From Caenibius sp964466155 (lineage in GTDB: Bacteria; Pseudomonadota; Alphaproteobacteria; Sphingomonadales; Sphingomonadaceae): a DNA stretch of 47,714 bases. The DNA is taken from positions 1 through 47,714 of the forward strand of contig CAYXMY010000006.1 of assembly GCA_964466155.1 (NCBI GenBank), given 5' to 3'. Shown here piece by piece: positions 25,207-32,904 of the stretch; within the stretch, counting starts at the first letter, position 1; each line of letters opens with the position of its first letter. The position numbers and the translations under genes were made by a program. The notes beneath the pieces are model-generated. The model was not told the origin of the DNA and did not search any database. It saw nothing but the letters and a program-made list of their open reading frames with translations.

Positions 25207-25626
25207 ATGGCAGAGTTCGACGATCAGGGGCGCCCGGTCCCGCCGCAGAGCGAACCCGTGAGCCAGGGGCAGCCACGGCCGCCCGTTGCGGCAAGCAGCT
25301 TCGATTTCAACCAGCCGACGATTGTCAGCCTGCTCTATCTCGCCTCCTGCGTGCTGGGCGTTACCGGCATTATCGGGCTGGTGCTGGCCTATGTCTGGAG
25401 GGGCGAGCCGCATGAAGGGTGGGAAGACAGCCACTACACTTATCTGATCCGCACGTTCTGGATCGGCTTGCTCGGCTTTGCGGTCGGCGCGGTGCTGTCG
25501 ATTGTTCTGATCGGCATTTTCCTGATTATCGCCGTGGGTATCTGGGTGCTGGTGCGCAGCGTGCTGAGCCTGCTCAAGGCGCAAAAGCACGAGCCGATGC
25601 CCGATCCGACGACCTGGCTGCTCTGA
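25207..25626 (+). CDS. Small integral membrane protein (DUF4870-like)
   Basis: A 139-residue membrane protein. After a polar, Pro/Gln-rich N-terminal tail of about 35 residues come three hydrophobic helices (about 38-60, 78-100 and 100-122), with a GEPHEGWEDSHYTYLIRTFW loop between the first and second. The layout and this loop resemble DUF4870-type proteins. Function is unknown. The start ATG at 25207 follows a small hairpin (CTGTTC at 25173 pairing with GAACAG at 25188) and a weak GAAAGG site. The open frame continues upstream without a better start. Confidence 0.72.
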   Translation: MAEFDDQGRPVPPQSEPVSQGQPRPPVAASSFDFNQPTIVSLLYLASCVLGVTGIIGLVLAYVWRGEPHEGWEDSHYTYLIRTFWIGLLGFAVGAVLSIVLIGIFLIIAVGIWVLVRSVLSLLKAQKHEPMPDPTTWLL

Positions 25627-25797
25627 CTCCTGGTTCCGCGCACCGGGGCTATTTCCCGCCCGGCGCTCGGTTCGTCGCATGGGAAAGGCGGCGGCTGGTG
25701 CCGGTCCTGCCGCGTGCCCGCCCGGTCGCAGCGGGCACGCCATCGCGATATGGGCAGGTTAGGGTCCCCTTCGCAAAGTATGGAGAAGGATGACCCT

Positions 25798-26088
25798 ATG
25801 CGAAAGATTGCAATGCCGATCGTGGGCCGGGCGTTTGCCCCTGTTCTGGGTGCAGCGGCTTTGTTGGTGCTGGGCGCTGCCCCGCTCGCGGCGCAGGAGG
25901 CCGGTCCGCTGTCCTCGCCCCCTGCGGAGACGGATACCACGGCTGGCGCCCCTGCCGCCGATCCCGCCCCGCAGAGCAGCGCAAGCAGCGACGCCGCGCA
26001 GGCACCCATGAGCAAGAGCCGCAAGGGCGGCCATGGCAAGCACCATGCGGGCAGCCATACCCCCGATTCGGGAAGCGGCACGGAATAA
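25798..26088 (+). CDS. Small secreted low-complexity protein
   Basis: A 96-residue protein with a signal peptide (hydrophobic core at about 12-30, likely cleavage after LAA) and a mature part that is Ala/Pro/Ser/Thr-rich, ending in a Lys/His/Gly cluster (KSRKGGHGKHHAGSH). The start ATG at 25798 is preceded by AAGGA at 7 nt; an in-frame ATG 6 codons upstream contains that site. No domain recognised. The His/Lys tail could bind metal or anionic surfaces, but that is speculation. It is convergent with a 67-residue membrane protein gene. Confidence 0.65.
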   Translation: MRKIAMPIVGRAFAPVLGAAALLVLGAAPLAAQEAGPLSSPPAETDTTAGAPAADPAPQSSASSDAAQAPMSKSRKGGHGKHHAGSHTPDSGSGTE

Positions 26089-26122
26089 ACCGCTCCGCGG
26101 TGAGAGTGAGCGCGGTGCCGGA

Positions 26123-26142
26123 GGCCCCTACTCTCCGGGGCC
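26123..26142. terminator. Hairpin between convergent small genes
   Basis: GGCCCC pairs with GGGGCC around an 8 nt loop, with an alternative CCGGAG/CTCCGG pairing in the same place. It sits in the 65 bp between two convergent genes. T-runs are weak. Confidence 0.35.
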
Positions 26143-26153
26143 GCGCTTGCTAT

Positions 26154-26357
26154 TTAACGCTGTGCGGGATGGGCGGTGGAAAGCGCCCATGGATCGGTTT
26201 GCTTGTGCTTTTCCGCCGGTTGGGCGGTGGGCTTGGCCTTCGGTGCATCCTGATCGGCTTTCGGCACCGAGCAATAAGCGGTGAGCAGGATACCGGCCGC
26301 CCACAACAGCGCATTCCAGCGGCTGGCAAAAACAGTGTTGAGGCGCGGCCCGAACAT
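26154..26357 (-). CDS. 67-residue single-pass membrane protein
   Basis: The frame encodes MFGPRLNTVFASRWNALLW, then a hydrophobic segment AAGILLTAYCSVP, then a polar Lys/Ala/Pro/Gln-rich tail. It looks like a single-pass protein with a periplasmic tail. No domain recognised. Start at 26357 is the most natural, but no ribosome-binding site is visible; instead a perfect 15 bp palindrome abuts the start codon. Coding status is likely but unproven. It is divergent from the nuclease gene. Confidence 0.55.
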   Translation of the reverse strand: MFGPRLNTVFASRWNALLWAAGILLTAYCSVPKADQDAPKAKPTAQPAEKHKQTDPWALSTAHPAQR

Positions 26358-26358
26358 G

Positions 26359-26373
26359 GTGCGATGATCGCAC
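26359..26373. promoter_or_regulatory. Perfect 15-bp palindrome at the start of the 67-residue gene
   Basis: GTGCGATGATCGCAC is a perfect inverted repeat of 7 bp arms around one base, one nucleotide from the ATG at 26357 and about 85 bp before the divergent nuclease start. It could be an operator. Confidence 0.35.
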
Positions 26374-26459
26374 GGCACGGGTTAAGAGAATGTGGATGAA
26401 TGGCGCCGCCCCTGCCTTCCGCTGTGTCGGGCGCTGCATTGCTTTGGTAGTGGGGGCCG

Positions 26460-27059
26460 ATGGGCAGACCGACACGCTTCGATCCACGGCGGCGGCGCAA
26501 ATGGACGCGGGCCGTGGACTATCGCCCCCGCGCCGCGCGCCGCGTCTATCCGCCGCGCAAGCGGCCCTGGCGGCAGGCTTTGGCCCATGCCCGTCCGATT
26601 GTCCTGCTGATCGTGATGCTGATGCTGGGCACTGTCCTGGGCGATGGCGGCGCGTTCGAACCGCCCGCATTCCTCCAGACCGAGCCGGAACCGGTTGCCG
26701 GGCAGTTCACCCGCTGCGGGCCGGGGCGCGGGACATATTGCGTGATCGACGGCGACACCTTCAAGCTGGGTGAGCGCAAGGTGCGCGTGGTCGGGATCGA
26801 CACTGCTGAAGTCCATGCCCGCTGCCCCGCCGAAGCGGTGCTGGCTGAACGCTCCACCGCCGCGCTGCAAGGCTGGCTCAATCGCGGCCCGTTCCAGATG
26901 ACCGCCCGCCTGGACGAGCCGACCGACCGCTATGGCCGCGACTTGCGCATCGTGAAGCGCATCGGCCCCGATGGCAGCGAGGATCGCCTGGCGGGCTTCA
27001 TGCAGGCCGAAGGCGGTGCGCGCAGTTATCTCGGCGGCTATCGCGGCGGGTGGTGTTGA
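26460..27059 (+). CDS. Membrane-anchored thermonuclease (SNase-like)
   Basis: A 199-residue nuclease of the staphylococcal nuclease family. A strongly basic cytoplasmic N-terminus (residues 1-45, many Arg) leads into a hydrophobic helix (about 47-61), so the catalytic domain is probably tethered outside the inner membrane. Catalytic residues fit the SNase set: D99 in IDGDT, R109, D114 and E117 in VGIDTAEVH, and R160 in DRYGRDL. Two cysteine pairs (C86/C94, and C122 with C199) could form disulfides. It probably degrades DNA or RNA with Ca2+. The Arg-rich N-terminus is longer than usual. Confidence 0.85.
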   Translation: MGRPTRFDPRRRRKWTRAVDYRPRAARRVYPPRKRPWRQALAHARPIVLLIVMLMLGTVLGDGGAFEPPAFLQTEPEPVAGQFTRCGPGRGTYCVIDGDTFKLGERKVRVVGIDTAEVHARCPAEAVLAERSTAALQGWLNRGPFQMTARLDEPTDRYGRDLRIVKRIGPDGSEDRLAGFMQAEGGARSYLGGYRGGWC

Positions 27060-27091
27060 AGGCGGAGTAGTCAGGGGCTTGCGCGGCTGCC

Positions 27092-27388
27092 TCAATGCGC
27101 AAAATATATCCACCCGCACAACGCACCGAGAGCGACAATCTGAAGCCCGGCAATCGTGTGCAGATTGCTTGAAAAAGGTTGCTTTCGCGTCTTGTGGCGA
27201 AACAGATGCCGCGCGGCGTAGGCTCCGGGCGTGCCTCCCAGCAGCGCCCAGGTCAGCAGAGTGGATTCGGCAATCCGCCACCGTTGCGCTTCGGCCAGCA
27301 TCTTGTCGATCCCGAATGCCATGAATGCCGCCAGATTGATGGCAATGGCATAATAGCAAATGTTGAGCGGGCTCAGCAGCGTATCCAT
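27092..27388 (-). CDS. DUF1294 membrane protein
   Basis: A 98-residue polytopic membrane protein of the DUF1294 family. Recognised by NLAAFMAFGIDKMLAE near the N-terminus, RIAESTLLTWALLGGTPGAYAA and the basic RHLFRHKTRKQPF patch. Three or four hydrophobic helices. Function unknown for the family. It lies 100 bp downstream of nrdB on the same strand and convergent with the nuclease gene. Confidence 0.85.
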   Translation of the reverse strand: MDTLLSPLNICYYAIAINLAAFMAFGIDKMLAEAQRWRIAESTLLTWALLGGTPGAYAARHLFRHKTRKQPFSSNLHTIAGLQIVALGALCGWIYFAH

Positions 27389-27488
27389 GACAATGGCGGC
27401 TGTGAAACAATATTCTTAACAAACACTGGAGAGCGCCCCGCCGAACATGTTCTCAGCCGGTTTTACGGGTTTTGGGCCGGGCGCTATT

Positions 27489-28553
27489 TCACTCCGCCGC
27501 CACGGTCTTGCTCATATCGCCGAACATATCCGGTTCGCCGCCTTCTTCGGGCAGGTCCTGTTCGTTGGCGGCGCTGGCTCGGCGGCGCTGGTCGAAGTTG
27601 GCCCAGACGTCGTTCCAGTTGCCGCGCGTCGCGGCCTTGGAATATTCGGTGGCGCGCGTTTCGAAGAAATTGGCGTGCTCCACCCCGTTGAGCAGCGGGG
27701 TCAGCCACGGCAGCGGGTGTTCCTCGATCATGTAGATGGGCTGGAACCCGAGCTGGCCCAGCCGCCAGTCGGCGATGAAGCGGATGTACTTCTTGATTTC
27801 CTTCGCCGTCATCCCCGGCACCGGGCCTGCTTCGAAGGCGAGATCGATGAAGGCGTCTTCCAGCCGCACCGTCTTCTGGCAGCAGTCGATGATGTCTTCC
27901 TTCACCGCCTTGGTCAGGCAGTCGCGTTCCTGCACGAAAGCGTGGAACAGGCGGGTGATCCCTTCGCAATGCAGCGATTCATCACGCACCGACCAGCTGA
28001 CGATCTGGCCCATGCCCTTCATCTTGTTGAAGCGGGGGAAGTTCATCAGCATGGCGAAGCTGGCGAAAAGCTGCAGCCCTTCGGTGAAGCCGCCGAACAT
28101 GGCGAGCGTGCGGGCGATATCCTCGTCGCTGTCCACGCCGAAAGTCTGCATGTAATCGTGCTTGTCGCGCATTTCCTGGTATTCCAGGAACATGCCGTAT
28201 TCGCTTTCGGGCATGCCGATGGTGTCGAGCAGGTGCGAATAGGCGGCGATGTGGATCGTCTCCATATTGGAGAACGCGGCCAGCATCATCTTGACCTCGG
28301 TCGGCTTGAAGACGCGGCCATATTTGTCGTGATAGCAATCCTGCACTTCCACGTCGGCCTGCGTGAAGAAGCGGAAGATCTGCGTCAGCAGATTGCGTTC
28401 GTGATCGGAAAGCTTCTGCGCCCAGTCGCGGCAGTCTTCGCCCAACGGCACTTCTTCCGGCATCCAGTGCACTTGCTGCTGGCGCTTCCAGAATTCGTAA
28501 GCCCACGGGTATTCGAAGGGTTTGTAGGTCTTGCGGGCTTCGAGCAACGACAT
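27489..28553 (-). CDS. nrdB: Ribonucleoside-diphosphate reductase beta subunit (class Ia)
   Basis: A 354-residue ferritin-fold R2 protein that holds the di-iron tyrosyl radical cofactor. Ligands fit the E. coli pattern by spacing: D67, E98 and H101 (NMETIHIAAY), radical Tyr105, E158 (FTEGLQL), E192 and H195 (RDESLHCEG). The start ATG at 28553 gives the usual MSLLEARKTYKPFEYPWA opening. The acidic tail carries EQDLPEEGGEPDMFGDMSKT, which would dock into NrdA. Unlike E. coli, nrdA is not adjacent: an esterase gene and strong terminators lie between. A TTCACA-18-TATATT promoter is visible about 30 bp upstream. Confidence 0.95.
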   Translation of the reverse strand: MSLLEARKTYKPFEYPWAYEFWKRQQQVHWMPEEVPLGEDCRDWAQKLSDHERNLLTQIFRFFTQADVEVQDCYHDKYGRVFKPTEVKMMLAAFSNMETIHIAAYSHLLDTIGMPESEYGMFLEYQEMRDKHDYMQTFGVDSDEDIARTLAMFGGFTEGLQLFASFAMLMNFPRFNKMKGMGQIVSWSVRDESLHCEGITRLFHAFVQERDCLTKAVKEDIIDCCQKTVRLEDAFIDLAFEAGPVPGMTAKEIKKYIRFIADWRLGQLGFQPIYMIEEHPLPWLTPLLNGVEHANFFETRATEYSKAATRGNWNDVWANFDQRRRASAANEQDLPEEGGEPDMFGDMSKTVAAE

Positions 28554-28585
28554 GTTGTGCCTCCGTGGGTGTGGGCCGAACCGCC

Positions 28586-28615
28586 AATATAGCCGAAAAT
28601 GCCCCCTGCTGTGAA
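28586..28615 (-). promoter_or_regulatory. Candidate nrdB promoter
   Basis: Read on the minus strand, TTCACA (28615-28610) and TATATT (28591-28586) are separated by 18 bp. Transcription would start about 25 nt before the nrdB ATG. Both hexamers are close to the sigma70 consensus. Confidence 0.45.
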
Positions 28616-29004
28616 TCCGCAAAAGGTCTTCGCCGGGGAAAAATATATGTGCGAACCGGGCCTGGGGAAGAGGGCGGCCTGTCCATCCGCGCGGGGCGTG
28701 CGGCAAGCGCGGGCGCAGTTACCGAAAAGGGGCGGAAAAGCGATCGCTCCCCCACCCCTTCCTCGCTGGAAAAGGTCCATGCTTGATGGCTGGATTGCCC
28801 CCCGGATGCAAGCGCCCATTGGGATGGGGCGCATATGCAAAATGATGGGAACCGCTGCGCGGGCGATGCGTTCGGAAGGGTGACGATGGAAGGCCGGTTT
28901 CCGATGGCGTTTCCATCGCACCGGATGCGGCAAACGTTTTTCCTTAAACCGCGTCCGCCCGGGCGGAGGACTCCACTCCTCTTCCCGGTGCCGGTGCGGT
29001 CCCA
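28616..29004. other. Gene-free stretch between hydrolase and nrdB
   Basis: About 390 bp between the hairpins after the hydrolase gene and the nrdB promoter. Open frames here have no codon or domain character that I trust. It contains AT-rich patches (AAAAATATATGTG near 28639-28651) but no convincing NrdR box. Confidence 0.4.
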
Positions 29005-29061
29005 ATGTCCGTCGGCCGGACATGGGAAGGCCCCGGTCCTCCTGGCGAGGACCGGGGCCTT
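29005..29061 (-). terminator. Two adjacent hairpins downstream of the hydrolase gene
   Basis: A 15 bp perfect stem (AAGGCCCCGGTCCTC at 29027 with its complement ending at 29061, 5 nt loop) sits 35 bp after the hydrolase stop. A second hairpin (ATGTCCG at 29005 with CGGACAT at 29017) lies directly beyond. The first is strong enough to end transcription even though the T-run after it on the minus strand is short. Confidence 0.55.
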
Positions 29062-29095
29062 AACTTTTGCGGCTAAAGCGATTTCAGCGGTTATT

Positions 29096-30046
29096 TCAAT
29101 CCGCGATGCCGAGACCGCGCTTCAACGCGCCGGTGCGGGAGGCGTGGAAACGCTGGCCCGCGCCGCTACCGGCGGCAAAGGCTTCGAACCCGTGATAGGC
29201 GCCGGGCACGACATAGACTTCGGTCGGCACGCCGGCGGCGATCAGGCGGCTGGCGTAAGCGAGGTCTTCCTCGATGAAGAGGTCGAGCCCGCCGCAGCCG
29301 ATCCATGCGGGCGGCAGGCCGGTGAGATCTTCCACGCGCGCGGGAACGACGGCGCCCGCCGGAACCGTGTCGCCGCCCGGTTCCGTACCGAGCAGCGCGG
29401 TCCAGCCGAACTTGTTGTGCTCCGCTTTCCAGACGAATTCGCCGAGATGCGCGGGGACGGTGCGGCTCGAACTGGTGCGGTCGTCGAGCATCGGGTAAGT
29501 CAGCGACTGGAACGCGATGGCCGGGCCGCCGCGGTCGCGCGCGGTGATCGCCAGCATCGCGCTGTGCCCGCCGCCCGCGCTTTCACCGGCTACGGCGATG
29601 CGTGCCGGATCGACGCCCAGTTCCTTGCCGCCTTCACCGGCCAGCCACACCAGCGCGGCGTAGTTGTCGGCCACACTGCCCGCGAAAGTGGTTTCCGGGG
29701 CCAGACGGTATTCGACCGAAACGAACATGATGCCCGCGGCCATGGCCGCCGCCTGCACGCCCGCGATCATCCCTTCGGCCGAACCGAAGACATAGCCGCC
29801 GCCGTGAATGTGCAGCACGGCGGGGCGGCCGGTCGTGCCGGGGGTGGGATCGACGACGAACACTTTCACATCGGGATTGCCATCGACGCCGGGAATCGTC
29901 CGTTCCACCGGTTGCGGGAACGGTGCTTCGAGCGGCGGCATCATCGGCTGCGAGCGGACCAGATCGAGCGGAATCTGGGTGAAATCGATATCGGGGAACT
30001 GGGCCAGCGCGTCGCGCAGTTCGGGATCGACCATTTCGATGGACAT
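29096..30046 (-). CDS. HSL-family alpha/beta hydrolase (esterase/lipase)
   Basis: A 316-residue family IV (hormone-sensitive lipase-like) esterase. The oxyanion motif HGGG is at 81-84, nucleophile Ser156 in GESAGG, Asp255 in CGGLDLF and His285 in AYHGFE. It lacks a signal peptide and probably hydrolyses short acyl esters in the cytoplasm. Start at 30046 (MSIEMVDPEL) is preferred: AGAGGA lies 6 nt upstream, whereas the earlier ATG overlaps that site. It is bracketed by terminators (30103-30131 upstream, after nrdA; 29027-29061 downstream), so it is likely a separate transcription unit despite lying between nrdA and nrdB. Confidence 0.88.
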   Translation of the reverse strand: MSIEMVDPELRDALAQFPDIDFTQIPLDLVRSQPMMPPLEAPFPQPVERTIPGVDGNPDVKVFVVDPTPGTTGRPAVLHIHGGGYVFGSAEGMIAGVQAAAMAAGIMFVSVEYRLAPETTFAGSVADNYAALVWLAGEGGKELGVDPARIAVAGESAGGGHSAMLAITARDRGGPAIAFQSLTYPMLDDRTSSSRTVPAHLGEFVWKAEHNKFGWTALLGTEPGGDTVPAGAVVPARVEDLTGLPPAWIGCGGLDLFIEEDLAYASRLIAAGVPTEVYVVPGAYHGFEAFAAGSGAGQRFHASRTGALKRGLGIAD

Positions 30047-30102
30047 CGGCATTCCTCTGTTGGTGTGAATGGCTGTTGTGAATTTCCGGAGGGCATAAAC
30101 GA

Positions 30103-30131
30103 AAAAGGGCCGGTTCGTCACCGGCCCTTTT
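30103..30131 (-). terminator. Terminator after nrdA
   Basis: AAAAGGGCCGGT pairs perfectly with ACCGGCCCTTTT around 5 nt. On the minus strand the stem ends in TTTTT, a classic intrinsic terminator 39 bp after the nrdA stop; its symmetry also allows function on the other strand. Confidence 0.8.
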
Positions 30132-30169
30132 CAAGAAATGTGCAGTAAGGGGGGCACCGCGCCGCGCGC

Positions 30170-32188
30170 TTACTGGCAGGAGAGGCATTCCTCGTAATCG
30201 GTCTGTTCGCCCGCGCTCAATTCGAACTTCGCGGCTTCGGCGGTGTTGTCGGCTTCCACCCCACCGGCGAACCCGGCGCGCTGCACCGATTTGCTGCGCA
30301 GGTAATAGAGCGACTTGATGCCCCGTTCCCACGCCTGGAAGTGCAGCATCATCAGGTCCCACTTGTCGACATCGGCCGGGATGAACAGGTTGAGGCTCTG
30401 CGCCTGATCGATGAACGGCGCGCGGTCGGCCGCGAATTCGAGCAGCCAGCGCTGATCGATCTCGAAGCTGGTCTTGTAAACCGCCTTTTCTTCGGGGCTG
30501 AGGAAATCGAGATGCTGGACCGAGCCGCCGCGTTCGAGGATCGAGTTCCACACATTGGTGGAATCCTTCGATTTTTCGGCCAGCAGCTTTTCCAGATAGG
30601 GGTTCTTCACCACGAAGCTGCCCGAGAGCGTCTTGTGGGTGTAGATGTTCGCCGGGATCGGTTCGATGCAGGCGCTGGTGCCGCCGCAGATGATGCTGAT
30701 CGACGCGGTGGGGGCGATTGCCATCTTGCACGAGAAGCGTTCCATCACGCCCATTTCCTCGGCATCGGGGCAGGGGCCGCGCTCGTTGGCGAGCAGCATC
30801 GAGGCTTCGCCGACCTTGGCATGGATGTGCTTGAACATCTTCATGTTCCAGGCCTTGGCCATCGCGCTTTCGAGAGCGATGCCCTTGAGCTGGAGGAACG
30901 AGTGGAAGCCCATCACGCCCAGCCCGACGGAGCGTTCGCGGCTGGCGGAATACTTGGCGCGAGCCATTTCATCGGGCGCGCGGTCGATATAGTCCTGCAG
31001 CACATTGTCGAGGAAGCGCATGACATCCTCGATGAACTGCTTGTCGCCCTGCCACTGATCCCAGTTTTCGAGATTGAGCGAGGACAGGCAGCACACCGCC
31101 GTGCGATCGTTGCCGAGGTGATCGCGGCCGGTGGGCAGGGTGATTTCCGAACACAGGTTGGACGTGGAAACCTTGAGGCCCAGATCGCGGTGATGCTTAG
31201 GCATCGTGCGGTTCACGGTGTCGGAGAAGACGATGTAGGGTTCGCCCGTGGCGAGGCGGGTTTCCACCAGCTTCTGGAACAGCGAACGGGCATCGACCTT
31301 GCCGCGCACCGAACCGTCCTTGGGGCTTTTCAATTCGAATTCGGCGCCGTTGCGCACGGCTTCCATGAAGTCGTCGGTCAGCAGCACGCCGTGATGGAGA
31401 TTGAGCGCCTTGCGGTTGAAATCACCCGAAGGCTTGCGGATTTCGAGGAACTCCTCGATTTCCGGGTGCGACACGTCGAGATAGCACGCGGCGGAACCGC
31501 GCCGCAGCGAGCCTTGTGAAATGGCGAGCGTGAGGCTGTCCATCACCCGCACGAAGGGAATGATGCCGCTGGTCTTGCCGTTGAGGCCGACCGGTTCGCC
31601 GATGCCGCGCACCTGGCCCCAGTAGGTGCCGATGCCGCCGCCGCGCGAAGCGAGCCAGACGTTTTCGTTCCAGGTGTTGACGATGCCTTCGAGGCTGTCG
31701 TCGACCGAGTTCAGGTAGCAGGAAATCGGCAACCCGCGCCCGGTGCCGCCGTTCGACAGCACGGGGGTGGCGGGCATGAACCACAGGCGCGAGATGTAAT
31801 CGTAGAGGCGCTGCGCATGATCCTGATCGTCGGCGTAGGCATCGGCCACGCGGGCGAAGAGATCCTGATAGCTTTCACCGGGCAGGAGATAGCGGTCGGT
31901 CAGCGTTTCCTTGCCGAACGCGGTCAGCAGCGCATCGCGCTCGGGATCGGTTGCGATCGCGAAGCGGCGCGGATTGATGCCCTTGCTGTCCACCGGCTCG
32001 CCGGTGGCCTTCATGGCTTCGGCCATCGCGCCCGCCATGGCGGCGCCAGCCTGCGCGGCAAGCTGATCGGCCTGCGTTTCCGCTGGGCCGGTATTCGCCG
32101 GATTGCCGTTGGTCATACTGGTGAGCAGATCGTTTGCCATATCCGTATCCAGGCTCATCGCCGCATCGTCCCCAGTCCTGAAATCCAT
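30170..32188 (-). CDS. nrdA: Ribonucleoside-diphosphate reductase alpha subunit (class Ia)
   Basis: A 672-residue R1 protein that reduces ribonucleotides to deoxyribonucleotides. Active-site features are the cysteine in GLPISCYLNSVDD, NLCSEITLPTGR carrying the thiyl Cys and catalytic Glu, the tyrosine pair in KSLYYLRSKS, and the C-terminal redox cysteines in EECLSCQ. It starts directly with the R1 barrel region after a poorly conserved 70-residue leader, so the N-terminal ATP-cone of E. coli NrdA is missing, implying different activity regulation. ATG at 32188 is favoured by GGGGG just upstream, but 32206, 32200 and 32158 are possible. It is followed by a strong terminator. An NrdR-like box lies about 250 bp upstream. 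Confidence 0.94.
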   Translation of the reverse strand: MDFRTGDDAAMSLDTDMANDLLTSMTNGNPANTGPAETQADQLAAQAGAAMAGAMAEAMKATGEPVDSKGINPRRFAIATDPERDALLTAFGKETLTDRYLLPGESYQDLFARVADAYADDQDHAQRLYDYISRLWFMPATPVLSNGGTGRGLPISCYLNSVDDSLEGIVNTWNENVWLASRGGGIGTYWGQVRGIGEPVGLNGKTSGIIPFVRVMDSLTLAISQGSLRRGSAACYLDVSHPEIEEFLEIRKPSGDFNRKALNLHHGVLLTDDFMEAVRNGAEFELKSPKDGSVRGKVDARSLFQKLVETRLATGEPYIVFSDTVNRTMPKHHRDLGLKVSTSNLCSEITLPTGRDHLGNDRTAVCCLSSLNLENWDQWQGDKQFIEDVMRFLDNVLQDYIDRAPDEMARAKYSASRERSVGLGVMGFHSFLQLKGIALESAMAKAWNMKMFKHIHAKVGEASMLLANERGPCPDAEEMGVMERFSCKMAIAPTASISIICGGTSACIEPIPANIYTHKTLSGSFVVKNPYLEKLLAEKSKDSTNVWNSILERGGSVQHLDFLSPEEKAVYKTSFEIDQRWLLEFAADRAPFIDQAQSLNLFIPADVDKWDLMMLHFQAWERGIKSLYYLRSKSVQRAGFAGGVEADNTAEAAKFELSAGEQTDYEECLSCQ

Positions 32189-32434
32189 CGCAACCCCCAT
32201 CCGCAACGCGCGAAGACAAACAATGGCCAGGCCATTTTTGTCTCGATCCGTTCGAATCAGCGGGCAAGTGCCCAGCCTAACAACTTCCGGCCCGCACGAG
32301 GGAAAAACTTATCCCCCACTTGTCCCGCCGCTCCGTTTGCCCGAGGGTGCCACCAGCGCCGAAATCGCAGCTTCGCGCCGTTCTCCGTCGCTTGCTGCTG
32401 AATCTAGGTCTGGTAGGTCCCCCTGTCATTCGGA

Positions 32435-32450
32435 CCACTATCCATAGTGC
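32435..32450. promoter_or_regulatory. NrdR-box-like palindrome upstream of nrdA
   Basis: CCACTATCCATAGTGC matches the NrdR consensus (ACACwAtATaTwGTGT) at both half-sites, CACTAT and ATAGTG; only the central two bases (CC instead of AT) and the ends differ. NrdR boxes normally occur in pairs about 31 bp apart; I cannot find a good partner. Confidence 0.5.
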
Positions 32451-32583
32451 CGCAAAGCGAATCTGGTGCAAGAGGATAAATTGGTGTGCGGCTGCGTTAT
32501 AACAAGGGTGCAATGCAGCGCAGACTCCGCGACGCGTGGACCAAGCTCCACTTGCGGGCTGCGCAAGAGTCGAAATTATTTTT

Positions 32584-32627
32584 TTGTCCACGGCCATTCG
32601 TCCACAGGCGGCGGCCTGTCATCCACG
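32584..32627 (+). promoter_or_regulatory. Cluster of DnaA-box-like 9-mers
   Basis: TTGTCCACG (32584), TCGTCCACA (32598) and TCATCCACG (32619) each match 7 of 9 positions of the TTATCCACA DnaA box, within 44 bp. TTATCCCCC at 32309 is another 7/9 match in the same intergenic region. E. coli nrd is DnaA-controlled; whether this applies here is unknown. Confidence 0.25.
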
Positions 32628-32640
32628 AGAAGGATCTAAG

Positions 32641-32886
32641 GTGCTCAATATACTGGCGGCCATTGTCTCGGGTCTGATCGTCGGCACGCTCGCACTGTGG
32701 CTCTATCCGGCCGATGTCGGGCTGGACTGGGTGCAGACGATCCTGCTCGGCATCGGCGGTTCGCTGCTCGCCGCGCTGGCGAGCGCGCGCAGGGGCGAAT
32801 GGTTCGGGCGCGGCGGATGCCTGCTGTCGATCGTGGGCGCGATGGTGCTGATATTCCTCGCCCGCTGGCTGGCGGCGCAGGGATAG
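32641..32886 (+). CDS. GlsB/YeaQ/YmgE-type small membrane protein
   Basis: An 81-residue membrane protein of the transglycosylase-associated/GlsB family. Three hydrophobic helices with the family's glycine-rich pattern (AAIVSGLIVGTLALWLYP, TILLGIGGSLLAALA, LLSIVGAMVLIFLARWL). The start is GTG at 32641 with AAGGA 6 nt upstream; the frame is open farther upstream but without a start of similar quality. Family members are stress-related; the role is not defined. It is divergent from nrdA and convergent with nadB. Confidence 0.78.
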   Translation: MLNILAAIVSGLIVGTLALWLYPADVGLDWVQTILLGIGGSLLAALASARRGEWFGRGGCLLSIVGAMVLIFLARWLAAQG

Positions 32887-32904
32887 GCGAAGCGTCCGCC
32901 CGCT

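Noticed and set aside
27443..27452. GAACATGTTC palindrome between nrdB and DUF1294, considered as a LexA box
   Set aside because: Alphaproteobacterial LexA sites are GAACN7GAAC or GTTCN7GTTC; the Gram-positive form needs four central bases. Neither fits.
28639..28651. AAAAATATATGTG upstream of nrdB as a second NrdR box
   Set aside because: Only a partial half-site aligns and the spacing is off by one base.
32222..32240. ATGGCCAGGCCAT followed by a T-run, considered as a terminator
   Set aside because: A single-base loop cannot form a stable hairpin of this kind, and it lies in the nrdA leader on the wrong strand for a T-run effect.
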